Counted from the stretch's first letter, positions 50,835 to 60,855 are shown. The stretch: 64,000 nt of DNA from Leptolyngbya sp. SIOISBB (GCA_010671905.1 JAAHII010000002.1:310001-374000); one strand, 5' to 3'. Notes: generated by a model not told the origin, from the sequence alone. Numbers and translations are program-made.

Positions 50835-51311
50835 TCAGCGGAAATTCATTTTAGAATTTTTGATAAGTGCGTTCGGATTAGTTACAAGCTCGGCAAACGC
50901 ATCCCTCAATAGAGTCATGTAAATCCTTTCAGTTGTATGAGTGCTTTCATCAATCAGTCTTTGAAAGGCTTTGACGTAATAAATCACATCTTGAGAAGCT
51001 AGTTTCTTGATGCCATTTTGTTTAGCAAGAAAACCTAAACCCCATTTATATAAAATCTCTGCGTCGCCAGCTCTTAGGCAGTGCTCTACCATCTCATCGT
51101 AATTAGCGATGTCCTCTTTAAAGTTTTCTTTAGTCGGCGACCGCCCAGCCAAGAACAAACTACCTTCCTTGTCTCGTTGAGTGTAGTACTCGTTTATGAT
51201 TTTTTTGTATTTATCCCTTGCAATAGCCATTTGCTTGATTACTACCTCAACCTCTTGCTTTTTGCGTCCGCTAAGCCTGCGAACAAAGTTTTGATAGCCT
51301 TTTCGTGACAT
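50835..51311 (-). CDS. Small helical protein, unknown
   Basis: ATG 51311 is supported by GGGAGG about 6 nt upstream; the longer TTG start at 51326 is less likely. The 158-aa product is basic and wholly helical in appearance (KGYQNFVRRLSGRKKQEVEVV, then YDEMVEHCLRAGDAEILYKWG), with no signal peptide, membrane helix or catalytic motif. It is AT-rich like its convergent neighbour. The family is not recognised. Its start is divergent from the methyltransferase operon, so it could share the regulatory region 51312-51577. Confidence 0.6.
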   Translation of the reverse strand: MSRKGYQNFVRRLSGRKKQEVEVVIKQMAIARDKYKKIINEYYTQRDKEGSLFLAGRSPTKENFKEDIANYDEMVEHCLRAGDAEILYKWGLGFLAKQNGIKKLASQDVIYYVKAFQRLIDESTHTTERIYMTLLRDAFAELVTNPNALIKNSKMNFR

Positions 51312-51577
51312 GAAAGCCCTCCCCAATTTTGCTTGTACCGGTAATTCCAGGTACTTTTACGCAGGGAGCAGGCTCTACTCAGGAAGATTCAGTCCCACAA
51401 CCATAGTACATATAAACTAAAAGGTCAAATATACTATCTTCGATTTTGCAGCTCGGGGTTTGCCCATCCGGGCATCTAAACAGAATCAGGGGCTTTTGGA
51501 AAAAACTGGCAGAGCCCCCTAAGATCAAGTTCCTGATATGGATAGCCTGGTTTAGATAGGACAGCAGAAGCAGTTAT
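51312..51577. promoter_or_regulatory. Promoter region of the MADS-like operon
   Basis: This 266-bp intergenic region separates the leftward small gene from the five-gene rightward operon and must contain its promoter. No HTH regulator gene (MAD1-like) is adjacent and no operator was recognised. Confidence 0.4.
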
Positions 51578-53707
51578 ATGGCAAATAGTTCGGTAGAGCA
51601 GACGGTAATCGAAACCAACCACCAGGAGGACGACGGTGTTACCGCCATCCCGGATGGGATGCTGCTGGACTACATAACTAATAAGCCCTTCAAAGACAAC
51701 AGCAAAGAGCAGGTGCGGCAGCGGATTGCGCGGGCGCTGTTCCATGAGTACGGCATCAATGTGGAAGACATGGAGCCGGACTTCAAGATTCCTATTGGGG
51801 GTCGCAATAAGAAGGTCAGCATTGCGATCTTTCGGCACGGTAAGGAGCATGAGCTAGAGAACGTGCGGCGGGTGGTGGTCTGCGAGAAGGAGCCCACCGG
51901 GCGGGGCATCACCAAGATGCGATCGCACGACCAGGCGAAGAAAGACCTACAGGTGCTGCAAGACTTTATGGCAGCGGCTGAAAATTGTGACTATGGGTTG
52001 TGGACCAACGGTCTGGAGTTCTTTTTTTTGGAGAAGGAAGTGACCCGGTTTGACGTGAAGTTCAAGCCGGTGGGTGACTGGCCCATGGGAGATGAGACCC
52101 TGGGTACCCGTGATGTGGCTTCCATTGCGCGGATGCGGAAGGCAGATCCAGAACTGCTGCGGGTGACGTTTCGCCGCTGTCACAACTTCATTCACGGCAA
52201 TGAGGGAATGTCGAAGGATGTAGCCTTTCGGCAGTTCCTGTATCTAATTTTTGCCAAGATGCACGATGAGCGAAACCGCAACGGTCATGAGCCGCGATTC
52301 TGGGCCGGGGCAGAGGAACAGTTTACGGATGAAGGACGGAAGGCGATTCGAGAGCGCATTGAACCTCTATTCGAGGAAGTCAAGCAGCAATATGGCCCCA
52401 AGCCAGTTCAGGAAGACTCTTTAGACAAGAAAACCAATCCTGATAACGAGAAGCCAAAACAAGCAAGTATTTTTCAGGGGAATGAGCAGATTGAGCTGTC
52501 GGATCGCGCCCTGGCGTTTATGGTGTCGGAACTGGCGAAGTATGACTTCAACCGCACCGATATTGACGCGAAGGGGGCGGCCTATCAAGAAATTGTGGGA
52601 GACAACCTGCGGGGCGATCGCGGCCAGTATTTCACCCCAAGGGGAGCCATCAAGCTGATGGTGGATATGCTGGATCCGCAGCCCCATGAACGGGTGTTGG
52701 ACCCGGCCTGTGGCACGGGAGGATTCTTGATTAGCACGGTGAACCACCTGCTGAAGCAGCGCCAGAAGGTGGAGGGGATTGACCCAGCAGATGAGTCTAC
52801 GACGGAGTTTTTGTCGCTGAAAGCAGAAATCAAGGAGTATGTGGAGACGAACCTGTTTGGGGCGGACTTTGACCCGGCGCTGGTGAAGACCTCGAAGATG
52901 AACCTGATGATGTCTGCCAATGCTGAGGGGGATGTCTTTCATATGGATTCGTTGGCGTTTCCGAAGGGGCACCTGGATGGCAATGACCCGGCGAAGGAGG
53001 CGATTCCGCTGGGGTCGATTGATGTGCTGATGACGAATCCGCCGTTTGGATCGGATATTCCCATTAGCGATCCGATGATTTTGAATGCCTATGAGCTGTC
53101 GGCTAAATGGAACAAGCGCAAGGACGATGGCTCATTTGTTCGAGGGGATGGCTACCAGACGGCGGTGGCTCCGGAGATTCTGTTTATTCAGCGGAGTATT
53201 GATTGGCTGAGACCGGGGGGACGCATGGGCATTGTGTTGCCCGACGGCATTTTGGGCAATCCGGGGGATGAGTACATTCGGAGCTGGATTCTCAAGCACT
53301 GCTGGGTGCTGGCCAGTGTAGACCTGCCGGTGGAGGTGTTTATCGTTGAGGCGAATGTGAACATTCTCACCAGTCTGCTGTTCTTGAAGAAGAAGACGGA
53401 TCAGGAGATGAAGGCTGAAGCCCTGGGCCAGGTGACGGAGTATCCGGTGTTTATGGCGGTGGCTGAAAAGGTTGGCTTTGACCGACGGGGTAATACGCTC
53501 TATAAGCGCAGCCCGGATGGTGAAGAACTGGTGGAAACGGTTATTGAGACGGAAACGATTCGGCTTAGTGGAGAGAAAGTGAAGCGTATCCTTCGCCGCA
53601 AGCAAAAAATTATTGACGATGATCTACCTAGAATCGGCGAGGCTTATCACGAATTTCGAGCAAAGAATCCTGAGCCGGGTTTACCAAGAAGGAAAGTAGC
53701 CGCTTAA
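51578..53707 (+). CDS. mad2: N6-adenine DNA methyltransferase (MAD2/HsdM-like)
   Basis: The 709-aa protein has an N-terminal region of about 200 residues resembling the HsdR-type nuclease domain (DYITNKP...EQVRQRIARALFHEYG, VVVCEKEPTG). A helical HsdM N-terminal domain follows, then the methyltransferase core with motif I DPACGTGGF (about 374) and motif IV NPPFGSD (about 487), and a long C-terminal helical region. The usual nuclease Asp before the E-x-K pair seems replaced (KKVSIAIF), so that domain may only bind DNA. It is predicted to methylate adenine for self-marking together with the specificity subunit 8 nt downstream. Assignment to MAD2 rests on its place in the operon with a NERD-kinase giant. 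A plain type I HsdM is the alternative, but no hsdR is present here. Confidence 0.75.
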   Translation: MANSSVEQTVIETNHQEDDGVTAIPDGMLLDYITNKPFKDNSKEQVRQRIARALFHEYGINVEDMEPDFKIPIGGRNKKVSIAIFRHGKEHELENVRRVVVCEKEPTGRGITKMRSHDQAKKDLQVLQDFMAAAENCDYGLWTNGLEFFFLEKEVTRFDVKFKPVGDWPMGDETLGTRDVASIARMRKADPELLRVTFRRCHNFIHGNEGMSKDVAFRQFLYLIFAKMHDERNRNGHEPRFWAGAEEQFTDEGRKAIRERIEPLFEEVKQQYGPKPVQEDSLDKKTNPDNEKPKQASIFQGNEQIELSDRALAFMVSELAKYDFNRTDIDAKGAAYQEIVGDNLRGDRGQYFTPRGAIKLMVDMLDPQPHERVLDPACGTGGFLISTVNHLLKQRQKVEGIDPADESTTEFLSLKAEIKEYVETNLFGADFDPALVKTSKMNLMMSANAEGDVFHMDSLAFPKGHLDGNDPAKEAIPLGSIDVLMTNPPFGSDIPISDPMILNAYELSAKWNKRKDDGSFVRGDGYQTAVAPEILFIQRSIDWLRPGGRMGIVLPDGILGNPGDEYIRSWILKHCWVLASVDLPVEVFIVEANVNILTSLLFLKKKTDQEMKAEALGQVTEYPVFMAVAEKVGFDRRGNTLYKRSPDGEELVETVIETETIRLSGEKVKRILRRKQKIIDDDLPRIGEAYHEFRAKNPEPGLPRRKVAA

Positions 53708-53715
53708 TCGAGTTT

Positions 53716-55104
53716 ATGAAGGTTAAAAGCGTTCCAAGTCGATGGATTTATGAAGAAGGGCTGCGCCTGGACTGCGGCCCATATATGTCTGGTGCGGTAG
53801 AAGCCAGAAAATTATTAGAAGATATTTCCATGCCAACAGAGCCTCTTAAAGAGATTACAGAAAACGGACTGGCAGGTATTTATCATGCTGGCCGAATCAA
53901 AAGGCTTTGGGTTGACTCTCCAAAGCATGGCTATCCGTTCCTGTCCAGTACAGATATTCTGCAAGCTGATTTATCAGAGTTGAGGAATATTTCAAAAATT
54001 TCTGTTGATGAAAATCCACAGTTAATCATTCAAAAAGATTGGACTCTAATCACTCGTTCTGGATCTATTGGGAAAACAGCCTATGCCAGAGCCGAAATGA
54101 ATGGTATGGCTTGTACAGAAGATGTTCTTCGTGTTGTTCCTGATGACCAAAAAGTTCTTCCTGGATATCTCTACACATACTTGAGTAGCAAATTTGGCAT
54201 GCCTCTAGTTACATCAGGAACGTACGGAGCCATTATTCAACATATAGAACCACACCACATAGCTGACATTCCTGTTCCACGAATCACAAGTGAAATCGAG
54301 ACAAAAATACATAACTTAATTCAATCTGCTGCTGATCTCCGTTCTGAAGCCAATCGTAAAAGACAAGAGGCTATCAACAAAGTTGAACAAGAACTTAACT
54401 GGAATTCCAAAGAGTTATATGGTCTATCGAACATTGTTGATTCAAATCAGCTAATTCGACGTTTTGATGGTTTTTATCACTCACACTCTATAGCTTCTGC
54501 TAGAAACACCTTGGCATCACATCCAGACTCGATTCTCCTTGAAAAAGTTGTAAAGGAAGTCTTTGAGCCGAATCGTGGAGCAAGAATTAAAGTTAAAGAT
54601 CTAGATTATGGTGTCCCTTTTCTTTCCTCATCAGAGGTTTTTCGTCTTGATCCAACTGGAGAATACTTAGTCTCCAAAAATATGCCTCATTTCGAAAGGC
54701 TCCTTATCTATGAAAACGATCTTCTTTTACCTCGTAGTGGGCAAGTAGGAGGAATTATTGGACGTGCTGTTCTTCCGCTAGCAACTAATTACGGCCATGC
54801 TGCAACAGAGCACCTGGTTCGGATACGTTGTTCTAGTCGGGAAGATGCTTGGTTGCTTTGGGCAATTTTTGCTTCTCAACCAGGATATTACGCCGCCATA
54901 GGAACTGCTTACGGTACCTCAATTCCAAGCTTGGATTGTGAGCTGCTGTCCCAGCTTCAGATCCCTTGGATTCAAGGAGAATTTAGGGAAGAAATCGTTG
55001 AATTGGTTTCTCAGAAAATCACAAAACTGACAGAAGCCATTCATAAAGAGCGGACTGCAATCCAAATGCTGGAAAACCACATCGAAAGTCTGGAGGCAGC
55101 CTGA
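53716..55104 (+). CDS. mad5: Type I-like specificity subunit (MAD5/HsdS-like)
   Basis: The 462-aa protein has the two-half layout of HsdS. The first target-recognition domain spans about residues 1-190 (YPFLSSTDILQADLSEL, then GTYGAIIQHIEPHHIADIPVP) and is followed by a coiled-coil spacer (SAADLRSEANRKRQEAINKVE). The second target-recognition domain (VPFLSSSEVFRLDP, then TSIPSLDCELLSQLQIPW) ends in a C-terminal helix. The gene is more AT-rich than its neighbours, as is common for exchangeable recognition domains. Its stop overlaps the start of the kinase gene (TGATG), so translation is coupled. It would set the methylation sequence of the system. Confidence 0.85.
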   Translation: MKVKSVPSRWIYEEGLRLDCGPYMSGAVEARKLLEDISMPTEPLKEITENGLAGIYHAGRIKRLWVDSPKHGYPFLSSTDILQADLSELRNISKISVDENPQLIIQKDWTLITRSGSIGKTAYARAEMNGMACTEDVLRVVPDDQKVLPGYLYTYLSSKFGMPLVTSGTYGAIIQHIEPHHIADIPVPRITSEIETKIHNLIQSAADLRSEANRKRQEAINKVEQELNWNSKELYGLSNIVDSNQLIRRFDGFYHSHSIASARNTLASHPDSILLEKVVKEVFEPNRGARIKVKDLDYGVPFLSSSEVFRLDPTGEYLVSKNMPHFERLLIYENDLLLPRSGQVGGIIGRAVLPLATNYGHAATEHLVRIRCSSREDAWLLWAIFASQPGYYAAIGTAYGTSIPSLDCELLSQLQIPWIQGEFREEIVELVSQKITKLTEAIHKERTAIQMLENHIESLEAA

Positions 55105-58100
55105 TGGCAAAAGTGATTGCGATCGGCCAACCCATCAACGATGCTGAACGCCTCGTCATCGCCCACCTTCGCGATCATCTTCCCGACACCTACACCCTTG
55201 TCCATAACTTCGAAATCACCCGCTACAACCAAGACTTCGAAGTCGATATCGCCCTCCTTGCTCCCCACGCCGTTTACCTCATCGACGTGAAAGGTACCCG
55301 TGGCACCATCAACGTCTACGGCTCCAAATGGTATCCCGAAGGTCGCCAGCCCTTCACCTCTCCCCTGCTCAAACTCAAAGGCCATGCCCGTGCCCTCAAA
55401 GGGCTAATCACCGACAGCAACCCCGCCCGTCCTGAAATTGACCGACTCTACGTCGATGCCGTAGTCGTGCTCCCCGCTCCCGATGCCACCCTCAACGACG
55501 ATCGCGGCAAAGACAAAAAAGCCACCACCACCCTCAAACGGGCCGAGCGCTTCTTCAAAGACAGCACCCGCATTCCCAACTGGGCCGAGCGCAACATTCG
55601 GGGCTTCCATCGCCTGGTGCTCAACGCCCTGCAAGCCAACAGTCGCCCCATCTCTGGCCCCGCACAACTCGGTAACTGGGTGCTCCTAGACGATGGTGAC
55701 AACAACAGCGACTATTGCCGTGTCTACAATGCCGCCGCTGGTCCTAGATCCGGTACTGCTCTACTTCGGGCTTACAAAGCCGATGCCTATCTCACAGACC
55801 CTGAAGTAAAAGCCCAACAGCAGGCTCGCATACGAAATGCCTACGTCGCCCTCAACTCCATGCCGCCCCATCCCAACATTCTGGGCGTGCGAGACTTTTT
55901 TGCCAGCGAGATGGAAGACTACTTCTACCTCGTCACCGACGATGTTCCCGGTAACGTCCTCAAGCTCTACTTCGAAAAGTCCGACCTGGCCCTCACCTAC
56001 GACCAAAAGCTCAAAATTGCCCAAGACATTTTCTCCGCCCTCCACTACGCCCACCGACACCACAACATTCACCGCAATCTCAACCCCAGCGCCGTTCTAG
56101 TCGGCACCAACGGCCAGACCTACCTGATTGACTTCGACTACGCCCGCACCGGCACCCAGCGCAGCCACACCATTGCCGGAGAAATCACCGAACAGCTCGA
56201 CAAAGACTACCTCGCCCCCGAATGCCAGGGGGGCAACCTGGCCGCCGCTAGCCCCGCTTCTGACGTGTTTGCCGCTGGGCTGCTGCTCTACGAACTGTTC
56301 ACCGGCCAAAAGCCCTTCGACGACCCCAGCGACTGCCGCAGTCGGGAGGCCATCTTCCCTGTCAAGCCCTCCGACCAGGAGCCCGACCTGCCCACCGGCT
56401 TTGATGACTGGCTTCAGAGCCTCTGTACCTTTGCCATCCAGGAACGCCCCACCGCCAAACAAGCCTGGACCCAGCTCCGAACCCTGATCCGCGAGGCCAA
56501 AGCCCAACCGGCTAAGTCCAAACCCGAACCACCACCGACACCGCCCGAACCCGCCGAACCGCCCGCCGAACTCGACTACCGTAACCTGGCCCCCGATACC
56601 CAGCTAGGCCGTAAGTTTCGGGTGGAGAAAAAGCTGGGGGAAGGCACCTTTGGCGTGGTTTACCAGGTGATCGATACTCTGGCGGACATGCGGCTCGTCA
56701 TCAAAATCATCCTGAAAGACCGCTATTCGGTTATCGAGCGGTTGAAGAAAGAGTTTCGACCGCTGCGGGGGCTGCCCGACCATCCCAACGTGGTCAAAGT
56801 CTTCTATCCAGACTTTTTACCCAACGAGGGGCCGCCCTTCATCGCCTTTGCCTATGTGGAGGGCATCGATGTCAAAGACATGGTCAAAGAGCGGCTGTTT
56901 TCCCCAGATGATGGTTTGCGGCTGGCCCTGGATGTAGCAGCAGGGCTAGACCATATCCACAACCACGACGTTTGTCATTGCGACATTAAGCCCAGCAACC
57001 TGCTGTGGACCGACGAAGGCACCAAAATCATCGACTTTAACGTCTCGGTGCAGGTGGGGCGCGGCGGCTCCCACGGTGGGGGTTCCCTGCGCTATCTGCC
57101 CCCCGATCTCGACCTCGACAGTGATGCCCAGAAGGCCGACCTGGTAGACCGAGATCTCTATGCCCTGGGGGTCACCCTCTATGAAGTCATCACCGGCTAC
57201 TATCCCTGGGAAACGGCTCAGCCCCCCGCCGGACAACCCGCCAAAGCCCCCCGCGACTATTCCGGCCTGACGGACCTGGCCCCCGAACTCGCCGACCTGA
57301 TGTTAAAGCTAATTTCCCCTAAAAAGTGCGATCGCTTCCAGACCGCTGCCGATTTGCTCCATGCTTTCCAGCAAATTCAGCAAGCCCGCCGCCTGCCGCC
57401 ACCCCCCGAAACCGATGTCACCCTATCCCACCTGGGGCGGGAGAGTGAAACGGGGAATCCCTTTGTCAGCTATCTGGTCACCCTGTACAGCCAGAGCCAC
57501 CGCAGCAACGCCGGTACCCGTGGGCTGGATGCCCTGGGCAACAAAACCTACGTCAATACCCTACTGGATGATGAGCTGCTGCCCGCCGTCCTCCAGGGGG
57601 AGTTCAAGCTGGTGATTATTACTGGGAACGCCGGGGATGGCAAAACCGCCTTTTTGCAAAAGCTAGAGCTGTATGCCGCTGAGCAGGGGGGCATCCTGGA
57701 CCATCAGCACAACGGCTGCCGCATGGAATTCGACGGTCGCACCTACCTCAGCAACTACGACGGCAGCCAGGACGAAGGCGAACAAACCAACGATGCCGTG
57801 CTTGATGCTTTCTTTGCCCCCTTTGCCGGAGAAAAGGCCAGCCAGTGGCAGCCTGCAGAAGTACGCCTAATTGCTATCAACGAGGGACGGCTGATTGACT
57901 TCCTCACCAGCCGAGGGGAAACCTTTGTCCAACTTAAGGAAGTGGTGTCTCGGGGGCTGCAAACCGGGCTGCCGGAAGCCGGGGTAGCCATCCTCAACCT
58001 CAACCTCCGCAGCGTGGTGGCCGATGTGCCCGACCGCGATGGCTCTATTCTGGAGCGGCAGCTCCGCAAGCTCACTCACCCCACCTTCTGGGAAGCCTGC

Positions 58101-59240
58101 AAGACCTGTGAGATTGCCGATCGCTGCTATGCCCTGCATAATGCCCAAACCTTCCAGGACCCCACCGCTGGGGAGAAAGTGGTCGAGCGGATTAAGACCC
58201 TCTACACCCTGACCCACCTGCGAAATCGGCTCCACATTACCCTGCGGGACCTGCGCTCTGCCCTCTCCTACCTGCTGGTGAGCGATCGCACCTGTGAGGA
58301 GATCAAACAGCTCTACAACGGCTATGCCCCCGATGCCCGCGAGGCCATCTTAGACAGCTATTACTTCAACAGTTGGCGCGGCGGCGAAAGGGAAAACAGA
58401 GATCGCTTGCTGACCCTGTTGAAGGATGTGGATATCGGCAACGCCACCGACGCCCGCTTAGACCGGGAGCTAGACTTCATGGCTCCGATGGCCGGGGGGC
58501 AACGCTTCACTTTTGAGCAGCGGTCGAACTTTGACCAGCAAATCTTCACCACCGTTTTTGAAGAACTGCCCCGCGATTTTTCCGGCATCGGTGGGCGCGA
58601 TCGCTTTGACGCTCACCGTCGTTATGTGGCCTCCCTCCGTCGTCGCTACTTCTTTGAGCAACGGGCTGAAGGCTGGCACCGGCTGTTGCCCTACCGCAGT
58701 GCCACTACCTTGCTAGACCTGCTCCAAAGTCATCCTCTGCCCGACCATGCTCTGCCTCGTGTGCTTTCGGCCATTAACCGGGGCGAAGGACTGACCAATC
58801 CCGAACGGCTGCAGGGGGACTTAGCGCTCCAGGTGCGGGAAGTGGAAAATGGCACCATCCGCAGCTATCGGATTTTTGGGTGCGATCGCTTTACTCTGGC
58901 CATTTACGACCAGGCCGAAGCCGCCCGCTTTGTAGAGCACATGCCTAGCGGTCTTGTGTTGCAGCACCAGGGCACTGCCAGCACCGACGCTGAGCTGATT
59001 ATCGACCTCGATATGTTCGAAATGCTAGAGCGGCTGAACGATGGGTACCGTCCCAGCATTGAACAGACCCAGGGGTATTATCTGAGCCTAGTGGTGTTCA
59101 AGAACCTGCTGGCCTCTGCCCCTTATCGGGAAGTCTTGCTGACCACCACTGGCCACGACTTTTACCGCGTTTGCCGGGAAGACTCTGGCCAACTCCAGTT
59201 TGATGCGCTCGATCAGGAGGTGGCCCATGGCGCTGTCTAA
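55104..59240 (+). CDS. mad6: NERD, double kinase and P-loop ATPase giant (MAD6/PglW-like)
   Basis: This 1378-aa protein starts with a NERD nuclease-related domain (about 1-115; DFEVDIALL then YLIDVKGTRG). A first kinase-like domain (about 200-450) has HRN in place of HRD (about 322) and DFD in place of DFG (about 343), so it is probably a pseudokinase. A proline-rich linker (about 470-495) follows. A second kinase (about 499-760) has GEGTFGVVY, HCDIKPSN (about 624) and IIDFN. The last 540 residues are an ATPase-like region with Walker A GNAGDGKTA (about 841) and two or more CxxC-type cysteine pairs (CKTCEIADRC). The NERD-kinase arrangement matches PglW of BREX type 2 and the MAD6 kinase of MADS. 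It overlaps both neighbours, so it is a core operon member. Confidence 0.8.
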   Translation: MAKVIAIGQPINDAERLVIAHLRDHLPDTYTLVHNFEITRYNQDFEVDIALLAPHAVYLIDVKGTRGTINVYGSKWYPEGRQPFTSPLLKLKGHARALKGLITDSNPARPEIDRLYVDAVVVLPAPDATLNDDRGKDKKATTTLKRAERFFKDSTRIPNWAERNIRGFHRLVLNALQANSRPISGPAQLGNWVLLDDGDNNSDYCRVYNAAAGPRSGTALLRAYKADAYLTDPEVKAQQQARIRNAYVALNSMPPHPNILGVRDFFASEMEDYFYLVTDDVPGNVLKLYFEKSDLALTYDQKLKIAQDIFSALHYAHRHHNIHRNLNPSAVLVGTNGQTYLIDFDYARTGTQRSHTIAGEITEQLDKDYLAPECQGGNLAAASPASDVFAAGLLLYELFTGQKPFDDPSDCRSREAIFPVKPSDQEPDLPTGFDDWLQSLCTFAIQERPTAKQAWTQLRTLIREAKAQPAKSKPEPPPTPPEPAEPPAELDYRNLAPDTQLGRKFRVEKKLGEGTFGVVYQVIDTLADMRLVIKIILKDRYSVIERLKKEFRPLRGLPDHPNVVKVFYPDFLPNEGPPFIAFAYVEGIDVKDMVKERLFSPDDGLRLALDVAAGLDHIHNHDVCHCDIKPSNLLWTDEGTKIIDFNVSVQVGRGGSHGGGSLRYLPPDLDLDSDAQKADLVDRDLYALGVTLYEVITGYYPWETAQPPAGQPAKAPRDYSGLTDLAPELADLMLKLISPKKCDRFQTAADLLHAFQQIQQARRLPPPPETDVTLSHLGRESETGNPFVSYLVTLYSQSHRSNAGTRGLDALGNKTYVNTLLDDELLPAVLQGEFKLVIITGNAGDGKTAFLQKLELYAAEQGGILDHQHNGCRMEFDGRTYLSNYDGSQDEGEQTNDAVLDAFFAPFAGEKASQWQPAEVRLIAINEGRLIDFLTSRGETFVQLKEVVSRGLQTGLPEAGVAILNLNLRSVVADVPDRDGSILERQLRKLTHPTFWEACKTCEIADRCYALHNAQTFQDPTAGEKVVERIKTLYTLTHLRNRLHITLRDLRSALSYLLVSDRTCEEIKQLYNGYAPDAREAILDSYYFNSWRGGERENRDRLLTLLKDVDIGNATDARLDRELDFMAPMAGGQRFTFEQRSNFDQQIFTTVFEELPRDFSGIGGRDRFDAHRRYVASLRRRYFFEQRAEGWHRLLPYRSATTLLDLLQSHPLPDHALPRVLSAINRGEGLTNPERLQGDLALQVREVENGTIRSYRIFGCDRFTLAIYDQAEAARFVEHMPSGLVLQHQGTASTDAELIIDLDMFEMLERLNDGYRPSIEQTQGYYLSLVVFKNLLASAPYREVLLTTTGHDFYRVCREDSGQLQFDALDQEVAHGAV

Positions 59241-60846
59241 ACGCGATAGCGAGTTTCGCTTACCTCGCATTAGTTACCTGGAATTCAAATTCACCGATAT
59301 GGATCGGGTACTGACGGCCTTCTTTGCCCGTCTCTGGCATGGCGGTGCGCCCAGTCGATTAAGCCGTAACTTCACTTTGGAAGTTGAAACCTTTGTTGAC
59401 TTTGCCTTAGAGCATCCCGAACTGTTCAATGGGTTTGCCGACCATCGCAACATTCTAGAGCGTTGGATGAGCACCCACCTGATGGATATGGTGAATCGCG
59501 GCAAGGGCGACAAAGAAGCGGTCGCTGCTCCCCGGCCCCTACATGGGTTTACCTATCGCCTGCGCAATCCCAAGCATTCCAGAGACTATGGCACCTCTCA
59601 GCAGCTCTATGAGATGCTGTACCACGCTAAAGGCGGCAGTGATGCACTGGATCAGCTCAAGCAGTTCTTTTTCCCTGGTATTGACCCGGTGACCCATCAG
59701 CAAAACCAGGATGCGGTAGATGTGGAGACCCAGGCACTCTTACACCTGCCCATGACCATCTCGGATGCTCCCGATACCAATAAACGAGGAGATCAGTGTC
59801 CTCCGGTGTGTCAAAGTTCAGGCAACCTCCTGGCAGAGGATGTGAAACGACTGCTGTTTTACCAGAGCTTCATCCCGCGATCGGTGATGGTGGAATATCT
59901 CAAAATTCTCTTTGCCTTCCACCTGGCCCTGTATCACCTGCGTCTGCTCAAACTCATCCCCGAAATGGTGAAGCGCCAGGGAGGCTTGACCTGGGGAGAT
60001 AAACCTTACTCCATGGGTATCCTGGTGGATGTGGCGAATCGACCGGACACGGACATTGCCGGTCTGGCTGAGTACAGCGCCGATTTCCACTTTCGCCGCA
60101 TCCCTAACTTTGTCAAAGCCCACTATGCCCTTCGTAAGCTGGATGAGTTCGGCAAACACCTGGTCAAAGTCGGCAAACTGAATAAGCAGACGGAGGAACA
60201 GTTCACCGTCACCGAAGTGGCCGCGCTGCAGGGTTCCATCTACAAAAACGAACGAGACCCGTTCTTCAAACAGCGTCTGGCCGGACTGCTGGAAGACAGC
60301 GGCAGCAATAGCGAAGAGCTGGATCCGGAAACCCAGGCGATCGTCAGCATGGACTTACCGGCTTTCGAAACCTACATTGAAATCCTGACGGCCCTCCGAG
60401 GGGAGTACCATCGCCGCTACATTACCCAGTGTCTGGACTCTCTGACCCTCAAAAATCGTCCAGGGGCCTTCCTGACCCAGGCCCGAACCCGTAACTCTCC
60501 CCGAAAATTCATCTTGGACAGCCGCTTGCTGGAGGTACTGCTACAAATCGCTGTGCTTCGGCCTGGCGGCAGTCTGGGCTTTTACAGCGGCCCCATGCGT
60601 ATTAATGAACTGCTCGGCTTTTTACGGGAGCGCTATGGCCTATACGTCGATCAATTGCCTGATGGAGATGGGTTTGGTCCGGCCAGTATTACCGAACGGC
60701 AGGCCCTGCAGGAAAATCGCCGCGCTTTTACGTCTCGTTTGCGTGAGGTAGGCTTCTACCGCGATTTGTCTGACGCTTATATCTCTCAGACTGTTACTCC
60801 CCGATACGAGATTGGTTTGGAAACTTCTACCGTGAAGCAATCATAG
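59227..60846 (+). CDS. mad7: Uncharacterised defence-operon protein (MAD7-like)
   Basis: ATG 59227 is preferred because AGGAGG ends 6 nt upstream; it overlaps the end of the kinase gene by 14 nt. The 539-aa protein has no motif I can name. It is mostly helical, with conserved-looking segments FARLWHGGAPSRLSR, KEAVAAPRPLHGFTYRLRNP, GSLGFYSGPMRINELLGFL and a C-terminal DLSDAYISQTVTPRYEI. No signal peptide or transmembrane helix is seen. The label MAD7 comes from position between the NERD-kinase giant and a large ATP-binding protein, and should be checked by profile search. Confidence 0.55.
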   Translation: MALSKRDSEFRLPRISYLEFKFTDMDRVLTAFFARLWHGGAPSRLSRNFTLEVETFVDFALEHPELFNGFADHRNILERWMSTHLMDMVNRGKGDKEAVAAPRPLHGFTYRLRNPKHSRDYGTSQQLYEMLYHAKGGSDALDQLKQFFFPGIDPVTHQQNQDAVDVETQALLHLPMTISDAPDTNKRGDQCPPVCQSSGNLLAEDVKRLLFYQSFIPRSVMVEYLKILFAFHLALYHLRLLKLIPEMVKRQGGLTWGDKPYSMGILVDVANRPDTDIAGLAEYSADFHFRRIPNFVKAHYALRKLDEFGKHLVKVGKLNKQTEEQFTVTEVAALQGSIYKNERDPFFKQRLAGLLEDSGSNSEELDPETQAIVSMDLPAFETYIEILTALRGEYHRRYITQCLDSLTLKNRPGAFLTQARTRNSPRKFILDSRLLEVLLQIAVLRPGGSLGFYSGPMRINELLGFLRERYGLYVDQLPDGDGFGPASITERQALQENRRAFTSRLREVGFYRDLSDAYISQTVTPRYEIGLETSTVKQS

Positions 60847-60855
60847 AGAATTGTT

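Noticed and set aside
51578-55104. Plain type I restriction-modification locus (hsdM-hsdS)
   Set aside because: No hsdR gene follows; instead a NERD-kinase giant is translationally coupled to the specificity gene, which fits MADS or BREX-like loci better.
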